DNA of 13,474 nt. It comes from DATGHS01 sp035307785. GTDB lineage: Bacteria; Planctomycetota; Planctomycetia; Gemmatales; Gemmataceae. Position 1 is the stretch's first letter. Each line of letters begins with the position of its first letter. Positions 1 through 6,731 of the stretch are shown piece after piece. The position numbers and the translations under genes were made by a program. The notes beneath the pieces were generated by a model, which saw only the letters and a program-made list of their open reading frames with translations, ran no database searches and was not told where the DNA came from. The stretch covers positions 1 to 13,474 of the forward strand of contig DATGHS010000336.1 in NCBI GenBank assembly GCA_035307785.1, in the 5' to 3' direction.

Positions 1-299
1 TGGTGGTCTGGATGGGCGAATTTGGCCGGACGCCGAAGATTAATTCCCAGGCCGGCCGCGACCACTGGCCGCAATGTTACACGGTCCTGCTGGCCGGCGG
101 CGGCGTCAAACGCGGCTTTGTCTATGGGGTTTCCGACAAGATCGGCGCCTATCCGCAGCAAGACCCGGTGCGGCCCGACGACGTGGCGGCTACGATCTTC
201 GAGCTGCTCGGCATCGACCCGGCAAGCGAGATTCGCGATCCACTGAATCGGCCGCTGCCGATCGCGCAGGGACAGGCGATCGGATCAATTATGGCATAA
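1..299 (+). CDS. DUF1501 family protein, C-terminal fragment
   Basis: This is the last 98 codons or so of a gene that begins before the window. The first full codon is at position 3 and the stop is TAA at 297-299. The segment GEFGRTPKIN followed by GRDHWP and then LLAGGGVKRGFVYG is characteristic of the DUF1501 family, which has a sulfatase/alkaline-phosphatase-like fold and is greatly expanded in Planctomycetes. Full-length members are usually 400-480 residues and often carry a twin-arginine export signal, which would lie outside the window. The C-terminal part seen here (PDDVAATIFELLGIDP, then DPLNRPLPI) is the usual family ending, so the protein looks intact at its 3' end. The biochemical function of DUF1501 is not established. 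In Planctomycetes such genes usually sit beside a DUF1549/DUF1553 gene, which cannot be checked here. It converges on the PP2C gene. Confidence 0.93.
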   Translation, partial: VVWMGEFGRTPKINSQAGRDHWPQCYTVLLAGGGVKRGFVYGVSDKIGAYPQQDPVRPDDVAATIFELLGIDPASEIRDPLNRPLPIAQGQAIGSIMA

Positions 300-308
300 C
301 TGAGAGGA

Positions 309-351
309 GCCCGAAGCGTAAGCAAGGGATGGCCCTCGCTCAACTTCGGGC
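309..351. repeat. Palindromic element at convergent gene ends
   Basis: GCCCGAAG (309-316) pairs perfectly with CTTCGGGC (344-351). Inside it, 321-328 pairs with 333-340 with one mismatch, leaving a 4-base loop. The result is a long hairpin with one small internal loop. It fills the gap between the DUF1501 stop (297-299) and the PP2C stop codon (352-354, minus strand), which it touches. Its position fits a bidirectional terminator or an mRNA 3'-end stabiliser, but neither side has a clear U-tract. From memory, sequences of this type recur in planctomycete genomes; only a genome search can confirm that. Confidence 0.75.
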
Positions 352-1698
352 CTATTCCTCCGCCACAAATTTGCCGAACAGCGGCTGGAACATTTCCGAC
401 TTGTGATGTTGGCTATTGTGGGCCACCGCCAAAACATACATGGCCCGGCAAAACTCGCGGAAGGCTTCGGTCAAGTTGTTCTTGCGCAGCCAATCCTGCC
501 CCTGCGCGTAGTGCTTCACGTAATCGTCGGGAATGCCGCTGGGCACCGACTCCTTCACGCGCTCCTTCAAGTGCTCGGCCGACTGGGCCAGCTTTTCCAC
601 GACCGGTTTGTCCACGGCGCAGGTCGCGCGGCGGTAAATGTTGATGTTGGGCGGCGGCGGTTCGTTTTCGCGCCGCTGCTTTTCCGCAAGATAATGCAAA
701 ATCAGCCCCACCATGCCGGTAACAATCGTGAGGCCGGCCAGCGCGAAAAAGAGTTTGCCGACCCACTGGATGTCCATCGCCAGCATTACGGCCAGGATCG
801 TGAGAATGAATCCCACAGCCAGAATGGGCAGCGACCAGTGAATGCCGAACAAGGGGCTGGAAAATGCTCCTCCCTTGGCAGCGGGCTCCGTGCCTTCCGC
901 TCCACCGATGCGCACGATCTGCACGGTAATGTTATCCGGCCCGCCGCGCAGGTTCGCCAATTGCACCAGGAAGCGACACGCCTCCTCGGGCGGTAGCATG
1001 CTAGCAACGGCGCCGATTTCGGTGTCTTGCACGGGCCCGCTCAATCCGTCGCTGCAAATCACAAAGACATCGCCTGGCTGCACCGGATGCGGTCCTTCGA
1101 TATCCACCTGCACCAGAGCGTCGGGGCCGAGCGAGCGGATAATGATGTTGCTCTTGAGGCCGTGCAGTTCTTCCGGCTCCACGTTCTGCCGGCGGGCCAT
1201 TTCCCAGAGCAGGCTGTGGTCAAAAGTCAGTTGTTGGATTTCGCCTTTGCGGATGCGGTAGCCCCGGCTGTCGCCCACGTGCGCGAACCAGGCGCCTTCG
1301 GGCCGCAGCACGAGTGTGGTGGCCGTGGTGCCCAGGCCCTTGAACTCGGGGTTCTTTTGACCGATGGCGTGAATGCTGGCATTGGTTTCGACAAAGGCCC
1401 GCCGTAGCGCGTTGGCGACACCCGTGGATGCATGTTTGAGGAAGTTGAGCGGTATTTCGCGGACGGCCTTGGCGCTGGCCTTTTCCCCCACAGCATGGCC
1501 GCCCATGCCGTCGGCCACGATGAAGATGTGCCCCTGCTCGCGCCAGGTTTCCACGCTTTTCGCGAGGATCATGTCCTGCGCGTCCTGATTGTGGCTTCGG
1601 CGCAGGCCCACGTCGGAAATCGAGCCGTGTTGGATCGGGTCGAAGCCAATCACGGGCTTCCAACCCGGGCGCAGAAACAGCTTGACCGTCGTCTTCAT
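352..1698 (-). CDS. PP2C-family protein serine/threonine phosphatase with two membrane helices
   Basis: This 448-residue protein dephosphorylates phospho-Ser/Thr proteins and is the usual counterpart of Hanks-type kinases. The PP2C catalytic domain spans about residues 23-265. Visible motifs are R34-x-x-N37-x-D39, the metal-binding D63-G64 in VADGMGGH, VGDSR (141-145), CSDG (215-218) and GGPDN (252-256). All metal-ligand positions I can recognise are present, so it should be active. Two hydrophobic segments follow (about 288-308 and 313-335), joined by a short loop, so the catalytic domain and the C-terminal tail should lie on the same side, probably cytoplasmic. The tail (about 340-448) contains a proline run, then helices ending in a TPR-like pair (EAFREFCRAMYVLA). 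Start is ATG at 1698 with a weak AAGG nine bases upstream. No kinase gene is adjacent. Confidence 0.93.
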   Translation of the reverse strand: MKTTVKLFLRPGWKPVIGFDPIQHGSISDVGLRRSHNQDAQDMILAKSVETWREQGHIFIVADGMGGHAVGEKASAKAVREIPLNFLKHASTGVANALRRAFVETNASIHAIGQKNPEFKGLGTTATTLVLRPEGAWFAHVGDSRGYRIRKGEIQQLTFDHSLLWEMARRQNVEPEELHGLKSNIIIRSLGPDALVQVDIEGPHPVQPGDVFVICSDGLSGPVQDTEIGAVASMLPPEEACRFLVQLANLRGGPDNITVQIVRIGGAEGTEPAAKGGAFSSPLFGIHWSLPILAVGFILTILAVMLAMDIQWVGKLFFALAGLTIVTGMVGLILHYLAEKQRRENEPPPPNINIYRRATCAVDKPVVEKLAQSAEHLKERVKESVPSGIPDDYVKHYAQGQDWLRKNNLTEAFREFCRAMYVLAVAHNSQHHKSEMFQPLFGKFVAEE

Positions 1699-1805
1699 GC
1701 AATCGCGCCTTGTGTTCTCTTCACCGGGTGTATCCAGGATAGCTGGTGTCGATGGCGTCGGAGTATCGGAAGGGGCAAGTGCCCATTAGGCAGGTGGTCG
1801 GCGTA

Positions 1806-1858
1806 GCGTTTCGTTTCCGTTTCACCAAAATAAACACACCCCCCCTGAAACGAAACGC
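1806..1858. repeat. 12-bp perfect inverted repeat, TTTCG-rich
   Basis: GCGTTTCGTTTC (1806-1817) is exactly repeated in inverse as GAAACGAAACGC (1847-1858), with a 29-base spacer that includes seven consecutive C. Immediately after comes a second short dyad, GATTTC-GT-GAAATC (1859-1872), followed by another AAACGC. The spaced half-sites could be operator sites for a dimeric regulator of the divergent promoters, or a degenerate dispersed repeat. The sequence alone does not decide between these. Confidence 0.6.
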
Positions 1859-2053
1859 GATTTCGTGAAATCAAACGCATTTTTCCATGACTTTCCACCA
1901 ATCGGATCGTACACTGCGACTTGCGCACAACGGCCTATTGTCAGCAACGACCACATTTGATGATGATTGCGCGCGCCACACTCCATAACACAGGCCAGCA
2001 AAGCGCCCAGAAACTCTGGCCACACCGGATTTATCCAATCAATCCGTCTGCTC

Positions 2054-2081
2054 TTGACAAGCCGGCCACATCCGCTATTTG
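2054..2081 (+). promoter_or_regulatory. Possible sigma-70-like promoter of the PEGA lipoprotein gene
   Basis: A perfect TTGACA (2054-2059) is followed after 16 bases by TATTTG (2076-2081), which matches only the first three positions of the -10 consensus. A start near 2088 would give a leader of about 45 bases ending in GGAGG and the ATG at 2132. The -35 match is good and the -10 is weak. Confidence 0.3.
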
Positions 2082-2131
2082 CTTCCATTTCGCGGACTGG
2101 CAAGTTCGTATTTCCGCGCCGCGGAGGCCGA

Positions 2132-2560
2132 ATGAAACGTCTCACCCGGACAGTGCTTGGCGCCTGCATCGCGCTTGGCTTGGCCGGCTGCGTGGAACGC
2201 CGGTTCTTCATCGAATCCGACCCGCCCGGCGCCTTCGTCTACCAAAACGGCCAATTCCTGGGCGCCACGCCGTTGGACGTTTCCTTCCTCTATTATGGCA
2301 AATATGACTTCATGTTGGTCAAGGATGGTTTTGAGACCCTGAATGTTTCCACCACGGTTACGCCGCCTTGGTTCGAGCGGGCTGGAGTGGATTTCTTTAG
2401 TGAAAACCTCTGGCCATTCCATATTCAAGACGTTCGCCCGGTCCTCTACCAAATGCAGCCTATGTCGCAGACCAACACCATCGAACTGATGAGAGAAGCC
2501 CGCGAACTGCGCGAACGCGGCCAAGCCGTACCGTCTTCTCCGCCGCCGTCGGAGTATTGA
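2132..2560 (+). CDS. PEGA-domain lipoprotein
   Basis: This 142-residue protein begins MKRLTRTVLG and has a lipobox LAGC ending at Cys20, so it should be lipidated and anchored in a membrane. Residues about 25-70 (FIESDPPGAFVYQNGQFLG, then TPL, then YDFMLVKDGFETL) are a typical PEGA domain. This is a small beta-sandwich found in surface and periplasmic proteins, with no known enzymatic role. The rest (71-142) is an aromatic-rich segment, a charged helix and a serine/proline tail. The start is ATG at 2132, with GGAGG at 2123-2127. The open frame runs upstream to 1967, but that extension would bury the signal peptide and is rejected. It converges on the TPR gene 39 bases downstream. Small PEGA lipoproteins of this form are common in Planctomycetes. 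Confidence 0.88.
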   Translation: MKRLTRTVLGACIALGLAGCVERRFFIESDPPGAFVYQNGQFLGATPLDVSFLYYGKYDFMLVKDGFETLNVSTTVTPPWFERAGVDFFSENLWPFHIQDVRPVLYQMQPMSQTNTIELMREARELRERGQAVPSSPPPSEY

Positions 2561-2599
2561 CAATGCCCTGGGACGGCAGTCGCTGGGCTCTTCATTCGA

Positions 2600-5338
2600 T
2601 CACCCTTCGCTGGCCGGTTCCTCCTTCGGGTCGCCGCGCTCGAAGCGGCGCAGTTGCTGCTGGTAGAAACCCAAATTGCCGGTTGGCATTTTCAGGCACT
2701 TTTTCATCAACTCAATGGCTTCCTTCTTTGCGCCGCGCTGGAATTGGACTTCGGCCATCGTGTCCAGGTACATCGTTTCATACGGCGCCAGGGCCACGGC
2801 CTTGCGCGCATGCTCCAGGCCTTCGTCCAGATGCCGGCGGCAGCGCGCCGTCAGCCAGGCCACGTGGTTGTGGGCATCGGCGCAGTTTGGATAATGGGCG
2901 CAAACTTGCTGCCACTTCTTATAAACATCTTCGAAATACGCATCCGCGCGTTCTTTTTCCGCGGCTCGCTCTAATTCTGGTACGAGGGCGATCGGCCCTT
3001 TCAAATGCAGGGCCTGCAATTGCCGGGCAAGCTCCATTTCCCGAAACGCATCTTCCTTCTTTCCTTCGCGGAGATAGGCCTTGGCCCGAAGGATGTGAAT
3101 TTCACTGGTCAAGCGACTGTAACCGGCTCGGTACATCAAACTGCTGTTCGTTGCCACAAAGCGCAAAACGTACTGCTCCTGAAACGCGGCGGCTTCGGCA
3201 TACCGGCCGGCATCTTCTGCCAGGCGCACCGCATCTTGCAGGACGCGCGAATAAAACGACGAGCCCAGCGCGCCGAGTTGCCGTCGAATGATCACCTCGC
3301 GTTTGGCGTCTTCCTGGAAGCCGCGTTGCACCAGGGCCAGATGGAAGTAATAGCGCCCCGATTCGCTGCCGAGGATCATGCGGTGCGCTCGGGCCATCCA
3401 TTTTTGGCCCTCTTCCTTCTGGCCAAGTTGCGTCAGTGCCCAGCCGTGCAGGAACACCGGCAACGGCGCGCTGGTGTCTTGGTCCCAAATCTTCTTGTAC
3501 GCATCGGCCGCGGCCTGCCATTGCTTTGCTCCGGCCAGCGTGTCGGCCAACAGGACTTTCGCCGTGCTGGTGGCATGATCCTGCCAATTCGAGTGGTTCA
3601 ATAGCGTTTTCGCCAATTCGGGATCTTCCAGGAAGAAGACCGTCAGCGCGATGCTCTCAAAAGCCGTCCCGAGCGATGCTTGCGGTATCCAGTTGGTGTT
3701 GGGCGACGATGACTTCATTAGCTCGGCTAATTCGTTCTTGGGCATGGTGCCGTTGTCGATGGAGCGCAATCGTTTCAGCGTGTCGGCCAGCTTTTCTTGT
3801 GGGTACTTCTGGCGCAGGATTCTATAGAGCGTCTCGGCGCGCGCCGCCAGGCTCGAATAGGACCCCAGGTTCGGATACATCTGGGCAAAGGTGGTGCCTA
3901 GATAGCTGCCATCATTGCGCTCCAGCAGCGCAACGAGGTGCGTTGCTGCGTCTTCGACGAGCCCTAACCGGAATTCCAGCTCGATTTGCCGGCTGGGCCA
4001 GCCAGCGTCTTCGGTCTGGCTCATGTCCTTGGCCAGCGCGGCGAGCCATTCTTTCGCCTTGGCAAGGTCGCCGGCACGGTGCAGCAAGTTGATGTGGAGA
4101 TAGCGAAGGGCTGATTGGTCCGGCTTCTCGGCCTTGGCGGCTTTTTCGCTCAGGGCCTGCGCTTCGGCGTATTGCCCTTGGCCCGTTAGCAGATCGGCCA
4201 TGATCGCGTATTGCTCGTGCTTTTGGAGCAGATCCATTGCCGCCTTCGGCTGCTCATTGACTAAAAGCGCTTTAGCGGCATACCAGGGCCGGCTATCGCG
4301 GCGGCTGGGATCAGGCTTGGCGCCCGCGTAGGCATCGATCTTCTTGAGCGATTCCTGAAACTCGGTCTGCTTTCCGGCCAGCCGTTCGTAAGCAGCCAGC
4401 AGCCCGAGCCCGTTGATCTGGCTTTGGCCGGCCGGCATGGCCGGCGGATATTTTTGGATCAACTGGTTCCATTCGCCGCGCTCTTGCAACAGCAGGCGAG
4501 TCCAATCCGGCTGTTGCGATTTCTCAGCCGCCCAGAACATGCCATCGGCGTTGTTGGCCAGGCGGTACAGGGCGAACAACAACCGCGCCTGGTAGGCGTT
4601 GTTTTTCGTTTCAACTTGGGCGCGCAGCTGGTTTGTCTTTTCCGGAAGCTTCGGGGTCTCGGAATAGAACGCCGCATAATGCGGAATGATGCTTTCAATC
4701 TGCACGGCCACGGCCCGGTCGAGTAGTTGTTCGACCATCTCCTCGCGTCCTTCGGCCATGAGCGTGGCCAGAATTCGCCAATCGTCGTAGGCCATTTGGT
4801 CGAGAATCAACTTTCGGCGGTCGGGTTCCACGGCATCGAGCAGCCGGGCCAAATACGGGTGGCTCTTGCTGCCGAGCTTGAGCATGCCGCGCAGGATCCC
4901 GGTCTGCTCCTGCGGTGAGCCGTTCTTGTATTTCTGCATGAGCGCCACCATTTCCGGCGGCGTTCCAGGTTCAATTCGATAAGCGATGCGGTCAATGAGA
5001 ATCCGCACGCGCCGGGCGGTCTCGGGATTTGGATCATCGCTGGCTTCACGGAGAGCGGCTTCAGCTTTTTGGCCGGCATTCCAAAGGAGTTGCATGGCCC
5101 GCTCCCGGACCAGAAAGCGATCGTCGCCGAGTTGTTTAATGGCCGCGCGGATTTGCGGATCCGAAGGCGGCATGGGCGAGTCGGCGAATAGGTTCGCAGC
5201 GAGCAGCACCGCCGCCCCAGTTCCAAGTACCAGAAGGCAACCGTTCGTGGTGCCGCCTTTAGGCGGAAGGCAATTCCAAAGCCGCCTGAAGGCGGCACTA
5301 CAAACAATCGCCACCGCTTTTCGAAACCGAAGTTCCAT
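2600..5338 (-). CDS. Large exported HEAT-like/TPR repeat protein
   Basis: This 912-residue protein is probably a scaffold with no recognisable enzyme domain. An N-terminal hydrophobic segment (about 34-52, ending LLAANLFADS) should act as export signal or anchor. Residues about 60-120 (IKQLGDDRFLVRERAMQLLW, then ALREASDDPNPETARR) look like the HEAT-like module frequent at the start of planctomycete exported proteins. The remainder is helical, with degenerate TPR motifs, the clearest near the C-terminus (about 815-885: DAHNHVAWL, then EGLEHARKAVALAP, then EAIELMKKCLKM). The start is ATG at 5338, supported by GGGAG at 5347-5351; ATG at 5353 and TTG at 5359 are alternatives. Residues about 13-32 are encoded by a palindromic repeat inserted in frame. 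It lies 78 bases downstream of the CBM9-like gene, probably in the same transcript. Confidence 0.85.
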   Translation of the reverse strand: MELRFRKAVAIVCSAAFRRLWNCLPPKGGTTNGCLLVLGTGAAVLLAANLFADSPMPPSDPQIRAAIKQLGDDRFLVRERAMQLLWNAGQKAEAALREASDDPNPETARRVRILIDRIAYRIEPGTPPEMVALMQKYKNGSPQEQTGILRGMLKLGSKSHPYLARLLDAVEPDRRKLILDQMAYDDWRILATLMAEGREEMVEQLLDRAVAVQIESIIPHYAAFYSETPKLPEKTNQLRAQVETKNNAYQARLLFALYRLANNADGMFWAAEKSQQPDWTRLLLQERGEWNQLIQKYPPAMPAGQSQINGLGLLAAYERLAGKQTEFQESLKKIDAYAGAKPDPSRRDSRPWYAAKALLVNEQPKAAMDLLQKHEQYAIMADLLTGQGQYAEAQALSEKAAKAEKPDQSALRYLHINLLHRAGDLAKAKEWLAALAKDMSQTEDAGWPSRQIELEFRLGLVEDAATHLVALLERNDGSYLGTTFAQMYPNLGSYSSLAARAETLYRILRQKYPQEKLADTLKRLRSIDNGTMPKNELAELMKSSSPNTNWIPQASLGTAFESIALTVFFLEDPELAKTLLNHSNWQDHATSTAKVLLADTLAGAKQWQAAADAYKKIWDQDTSAPLPVFLHGWALTQLGQKEEGQKWMARAHRMILGSESGRYYFHLALVQRGFQEDAKREVIIRRQLGALGSSFYSRVLQDAVRLAEDAGRYAEAAAFQEQYVLRFVATNSSLMYRAGYSRLTSEIHILRAKAYLREGKKEDAFREMELARQLQALHLKGPIALVPELERAAEKERADAYFEDVYKKWQQVCAHYPNCADAHNHVAWLTARCRRHLDEGLEHARKAVALAPYETMYLDTMAEVQFQRGAKKEAIELMKKCLKMPTGNLGFYQQQLRRFERGDPKEEPASEG
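5247..5301. repeat. Palindromic repeat embedded in the TPR gene
   Basis: An 11-base outer arm GTGGTGCCGCC (5247-5257) matches the inverse of 5291-5301 with one mismatch. Two smaller hairpins lie inside: CCGCC-TTTA-GGCGG (5253-5266) and GCCGCC-TGAA-GGCGGC (5281-5296). On the minus strand it is read as coding sequence giving SAAFRRLW, NCLPPKGGTTN. This peptide signature, as I recall it, appears in many unrelated planctomycete proteins, which fits a dispersed REP-like element. Confidence 0.8.
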
Positions 5339-5346
5339 GGCTCGAA

Positions 5347-5351
5347 CTCCC
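5347..5351 (-). promoter_or_regulatory. Ribosome binding site GGGAG of the TPR gene
   Basis: GGGAG lies eight bases before the ATG at 5338. The upstream candidates at 5353 (ATG) and 5359 (TTG) have no comparable site, so this fixes the start as MELRFRK. Confidence 0.5.
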
Positions 5352-5416
5352 ATCCGCAAACGGTCAATGTTGCCTATCGTAACTGGCTCGCCAGCAAGCT
5401 GCCAGAGTCTGCACTT

Positions 5417-6532
5417 TCAATCCGACCATATCCGCGAATCGGACCGAATATGCCAGCGCTGAAATTTTCCTTCCGGCATCTTTACCACGACACTGGCTTC
5501 AAACTGGTTTTCGGTGACCTGGAAATCCGGCGGCTCAAACAGGCTTTCGTGCTTGAGACCGTGAAGGCCCAGCTCGGCAAGCGAGCGCGCCCAGCGGCCA
5601 TTTTTTTTCTTGTATTCGACTTGCGCGTAGTAGATGCGGTGTAAGTATTCGCGGGCTGGGCCGGCCGGATCGGGGTGGAACTCCGCTTTGCCGGGCGCGG
5701 CCGTGCTGAATTGTACATAGCCCCAATGCTCCGGCCGGTGCATGTCCACCACGCCCTGCGGCGACCAGACCCAGTTGTCTTCCTTGGTTCCTTCCACTTT
5801 CCGATACTTGCCAGCGACGATTTCGTGCTGCCATTCAACGCGTGAAAAGTTGATGCGCCATTGTTCGCCATCGCGCGGCGGCACCGGGACTTTCGTGAGT
5901 TCCTTCAGCCCCTTCCAGGGCCAGGCGATTTCGACAGTCCAGCCCTTATCGCTGTCGCTGGGATCATTGATCGTGCCATTCACCTTCACGGCCGTCTTCA
6001 AGCCCGCGATTTCCCACGCATTCACCGCCTGGCCGCCATCCTTATACGGAATCGGCAGCAGCAGATCCCAGGTGGTGTTAAGCGCATTCAATTCCAACTC
6101 ACCATACATGTGGTTATCGCCGTCGGGATCGAGAAAGACTTCGAAATCGTTGTCGTGGAAAATGACGGAATCATGCTGTGTGAGGGTGGCCCAGACATGC
6201 GGCTCTTCGAGTTCCGCGGCGATGTACAGACATTGGTCATCCCAAGCCATCTTCATACGCGTGCGAAATCGCGGCTTCGGTTTGGCGTCGCCTTCGATAT
6301 CAACGAAGTCTTCACTCCAGGGAATCGATTGCCAGACCGGCTTGTCGAGATTGCCGTCGATGCTGATCGGCTCGCTGGCCCGGTAACAGATGTAACCGCG
6401 CGGCGGAACATAGTCGAGACCGGCGCCATCGCCGGGAGAGTTGGACTTTGATGAGCGTAGCAACCCGCTAACAGCGGCTACAGCCACCAAGGCCACGATG
6501 AGCAAAATAAAATACGGTGCTTTTTGGTACAT
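5417..6532 (-). CDS. Membrane-anchored protein with CBM9-like (DOMON-fold) domain
   Basis: This 371-residue protein starts with a signal-anchor helix (about 7-26: YFILLIVALVAVAAVSGLL) and should sit outside the cytoplasm. Residues about 52-277 form a family-9-like carbohydrate-binding domain. Visible signs are ISIDGNLDKPVW, the strand MKMAWDDQCLYIAAELEEPH, DNDFEVFLDPDGDNHMYGEL, and later WTVEIAWPWKGL and WRINFSRVEW. In characterised CBM9 this fold binds sugar ends, but many bacterial homologues have unknown ligands. The last 80 residues (YLHRIYYAQVEYKKKNGRW, then SLAEL) look like a separate small module, reminiscent of the soluble part of pilin-like proteins. The start is ATG at 6532 with GAGG at 6539-6542; an upstream TTG at 6544 is less likely. 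The gene is upstream of the TPR gene on the same strand, which suggests joint expression and an envelope function. Confidence 0.88.
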   Translation of the reverse strand: MYQKAPYFILLIVALVAVAAVSGLLRSSKSNSPGDGAGLDYVPPRGYICYRASEPISIDGNLDKPVWQSIPWSEDFVDIEGDAKPKPRFRTRMKMAWDDQCLYIAAELEEPHVWATLTQHDSVIFHDNDFEVFLDPDGDNHMYGELELNALNTTWDLLLPIPYKDGGQAVNAWEIAGLKTAVKVNGTINDPSDSDKGWTVEIAWPWKGLKELTKVPVPPRDGEQWRINFSRVEWQHEIVAGKYRKVEGTKEDNWVWSPQGVVDMHRPEHWGYVQFSTAAPGKAEFHPDPAGPAREYLHRIYYAQVEYKKKNGRWARSLAELGLHGLKHESLFEPPDFQVTENQFEASVVVKMPEGKFQRWHIRSDSRIWSD

Positions 6533-6731
6533 CAGCCGCCTCAAAACCTCGCTTTAATTCCAAGCAAACGGGATTTAAGGATTGTACTCGCTGCCCGTGC
6601 ATTTGCGGAGTAGAATCGCTTGATTGTGACAAGTGCGAAGACCCGCGGGGCGCGAAGACTCGCCCCGCGGCTTCAGACGCCTCCAAGCCGCGGCGACAGT
6701 CTTCGAGCCCCACGGATCCATCGGAGAACCG
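6533..6731. other. Divergent intergenic region with promoter candidates
   Basis: This region separates the CBM9-like gene (-) from the aminotransferase gene (+). The hexamer TAGAAT (6611-6616, plus strand) and TACAAT (complement of 6581-6586, minus strand) are possible -10 boxes, each without a convincing -35 box at the proper distance. The right half is occupied by the GC-rich hairpin element at 6643-6705. Confidence 0.4.
6643..6705. repeat. Overlapping, mutually exclusive strong hairpins before the aminotransferase
   Basis: CCGCGGGGCG (6643-6652) pairs perfectly with CGCCCCGCGG (6661-6670). The same right arm also contributes to CCGCGGCTT (6665-6673), which pairs with AAGCCGCGG (6685-6693). 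The loop of the first hairpin, CGAAGACT (6653-6660), pairs with AGTCTTCG (6698-6705), extending the second hairpin to 17 pairs. The two folds cannot coexist. The element ends 26 bases before the ATG at 6732. It may be an attenuator-like leader or simply a dispersed repeat. Confidence 0.75.

Larger units (their letters stand above)
1699..2131. other. 433-bp intergenic region between divergent PP2C and PEGA genes
   Basis: I see no convincing gene here. The open frames that cross it have no ribosome binding site and no recognisable protein family. It holds a short dyad GGGCA-AG-TGCCC (1773-1784), a 12-bp inverted repeat (1806-1858), a second dyad GATTTC-GT-GAAATC (1859-1872), a run of seven C, and a possible promoter before the PEGA gene. 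Both flanking genes read outward, so the region must contain their two promoters. The stretch 1880-2050 shows no structure I can name and could be decayed coding DNA. Confidence 0.6.

Noticed and set aside
403..996. Long open frames on the plus strand opposite PP2C, and similar ones opposite the TPR gene (for example 3005-3604)
   Set aside because: They are histidine/arginine-rich mirror frames of high-GC coding sequence, with no domain content.
1967..2131. Extension of the PEGA lipoprotein upstream of 2132
   Set aside because: The lipoprotein signal begins at 2132 after GGAGG. The extension has no ribosome binding site and no family similarity.
1822..2211. Possible 129-residue minus-strand protein in the large gap
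   Set aside because: It overlaps the PEGA start and the dyad region, has no ribosome binding site I can see and no recognisable motif. Decayed coding DNA cannot be excluded.
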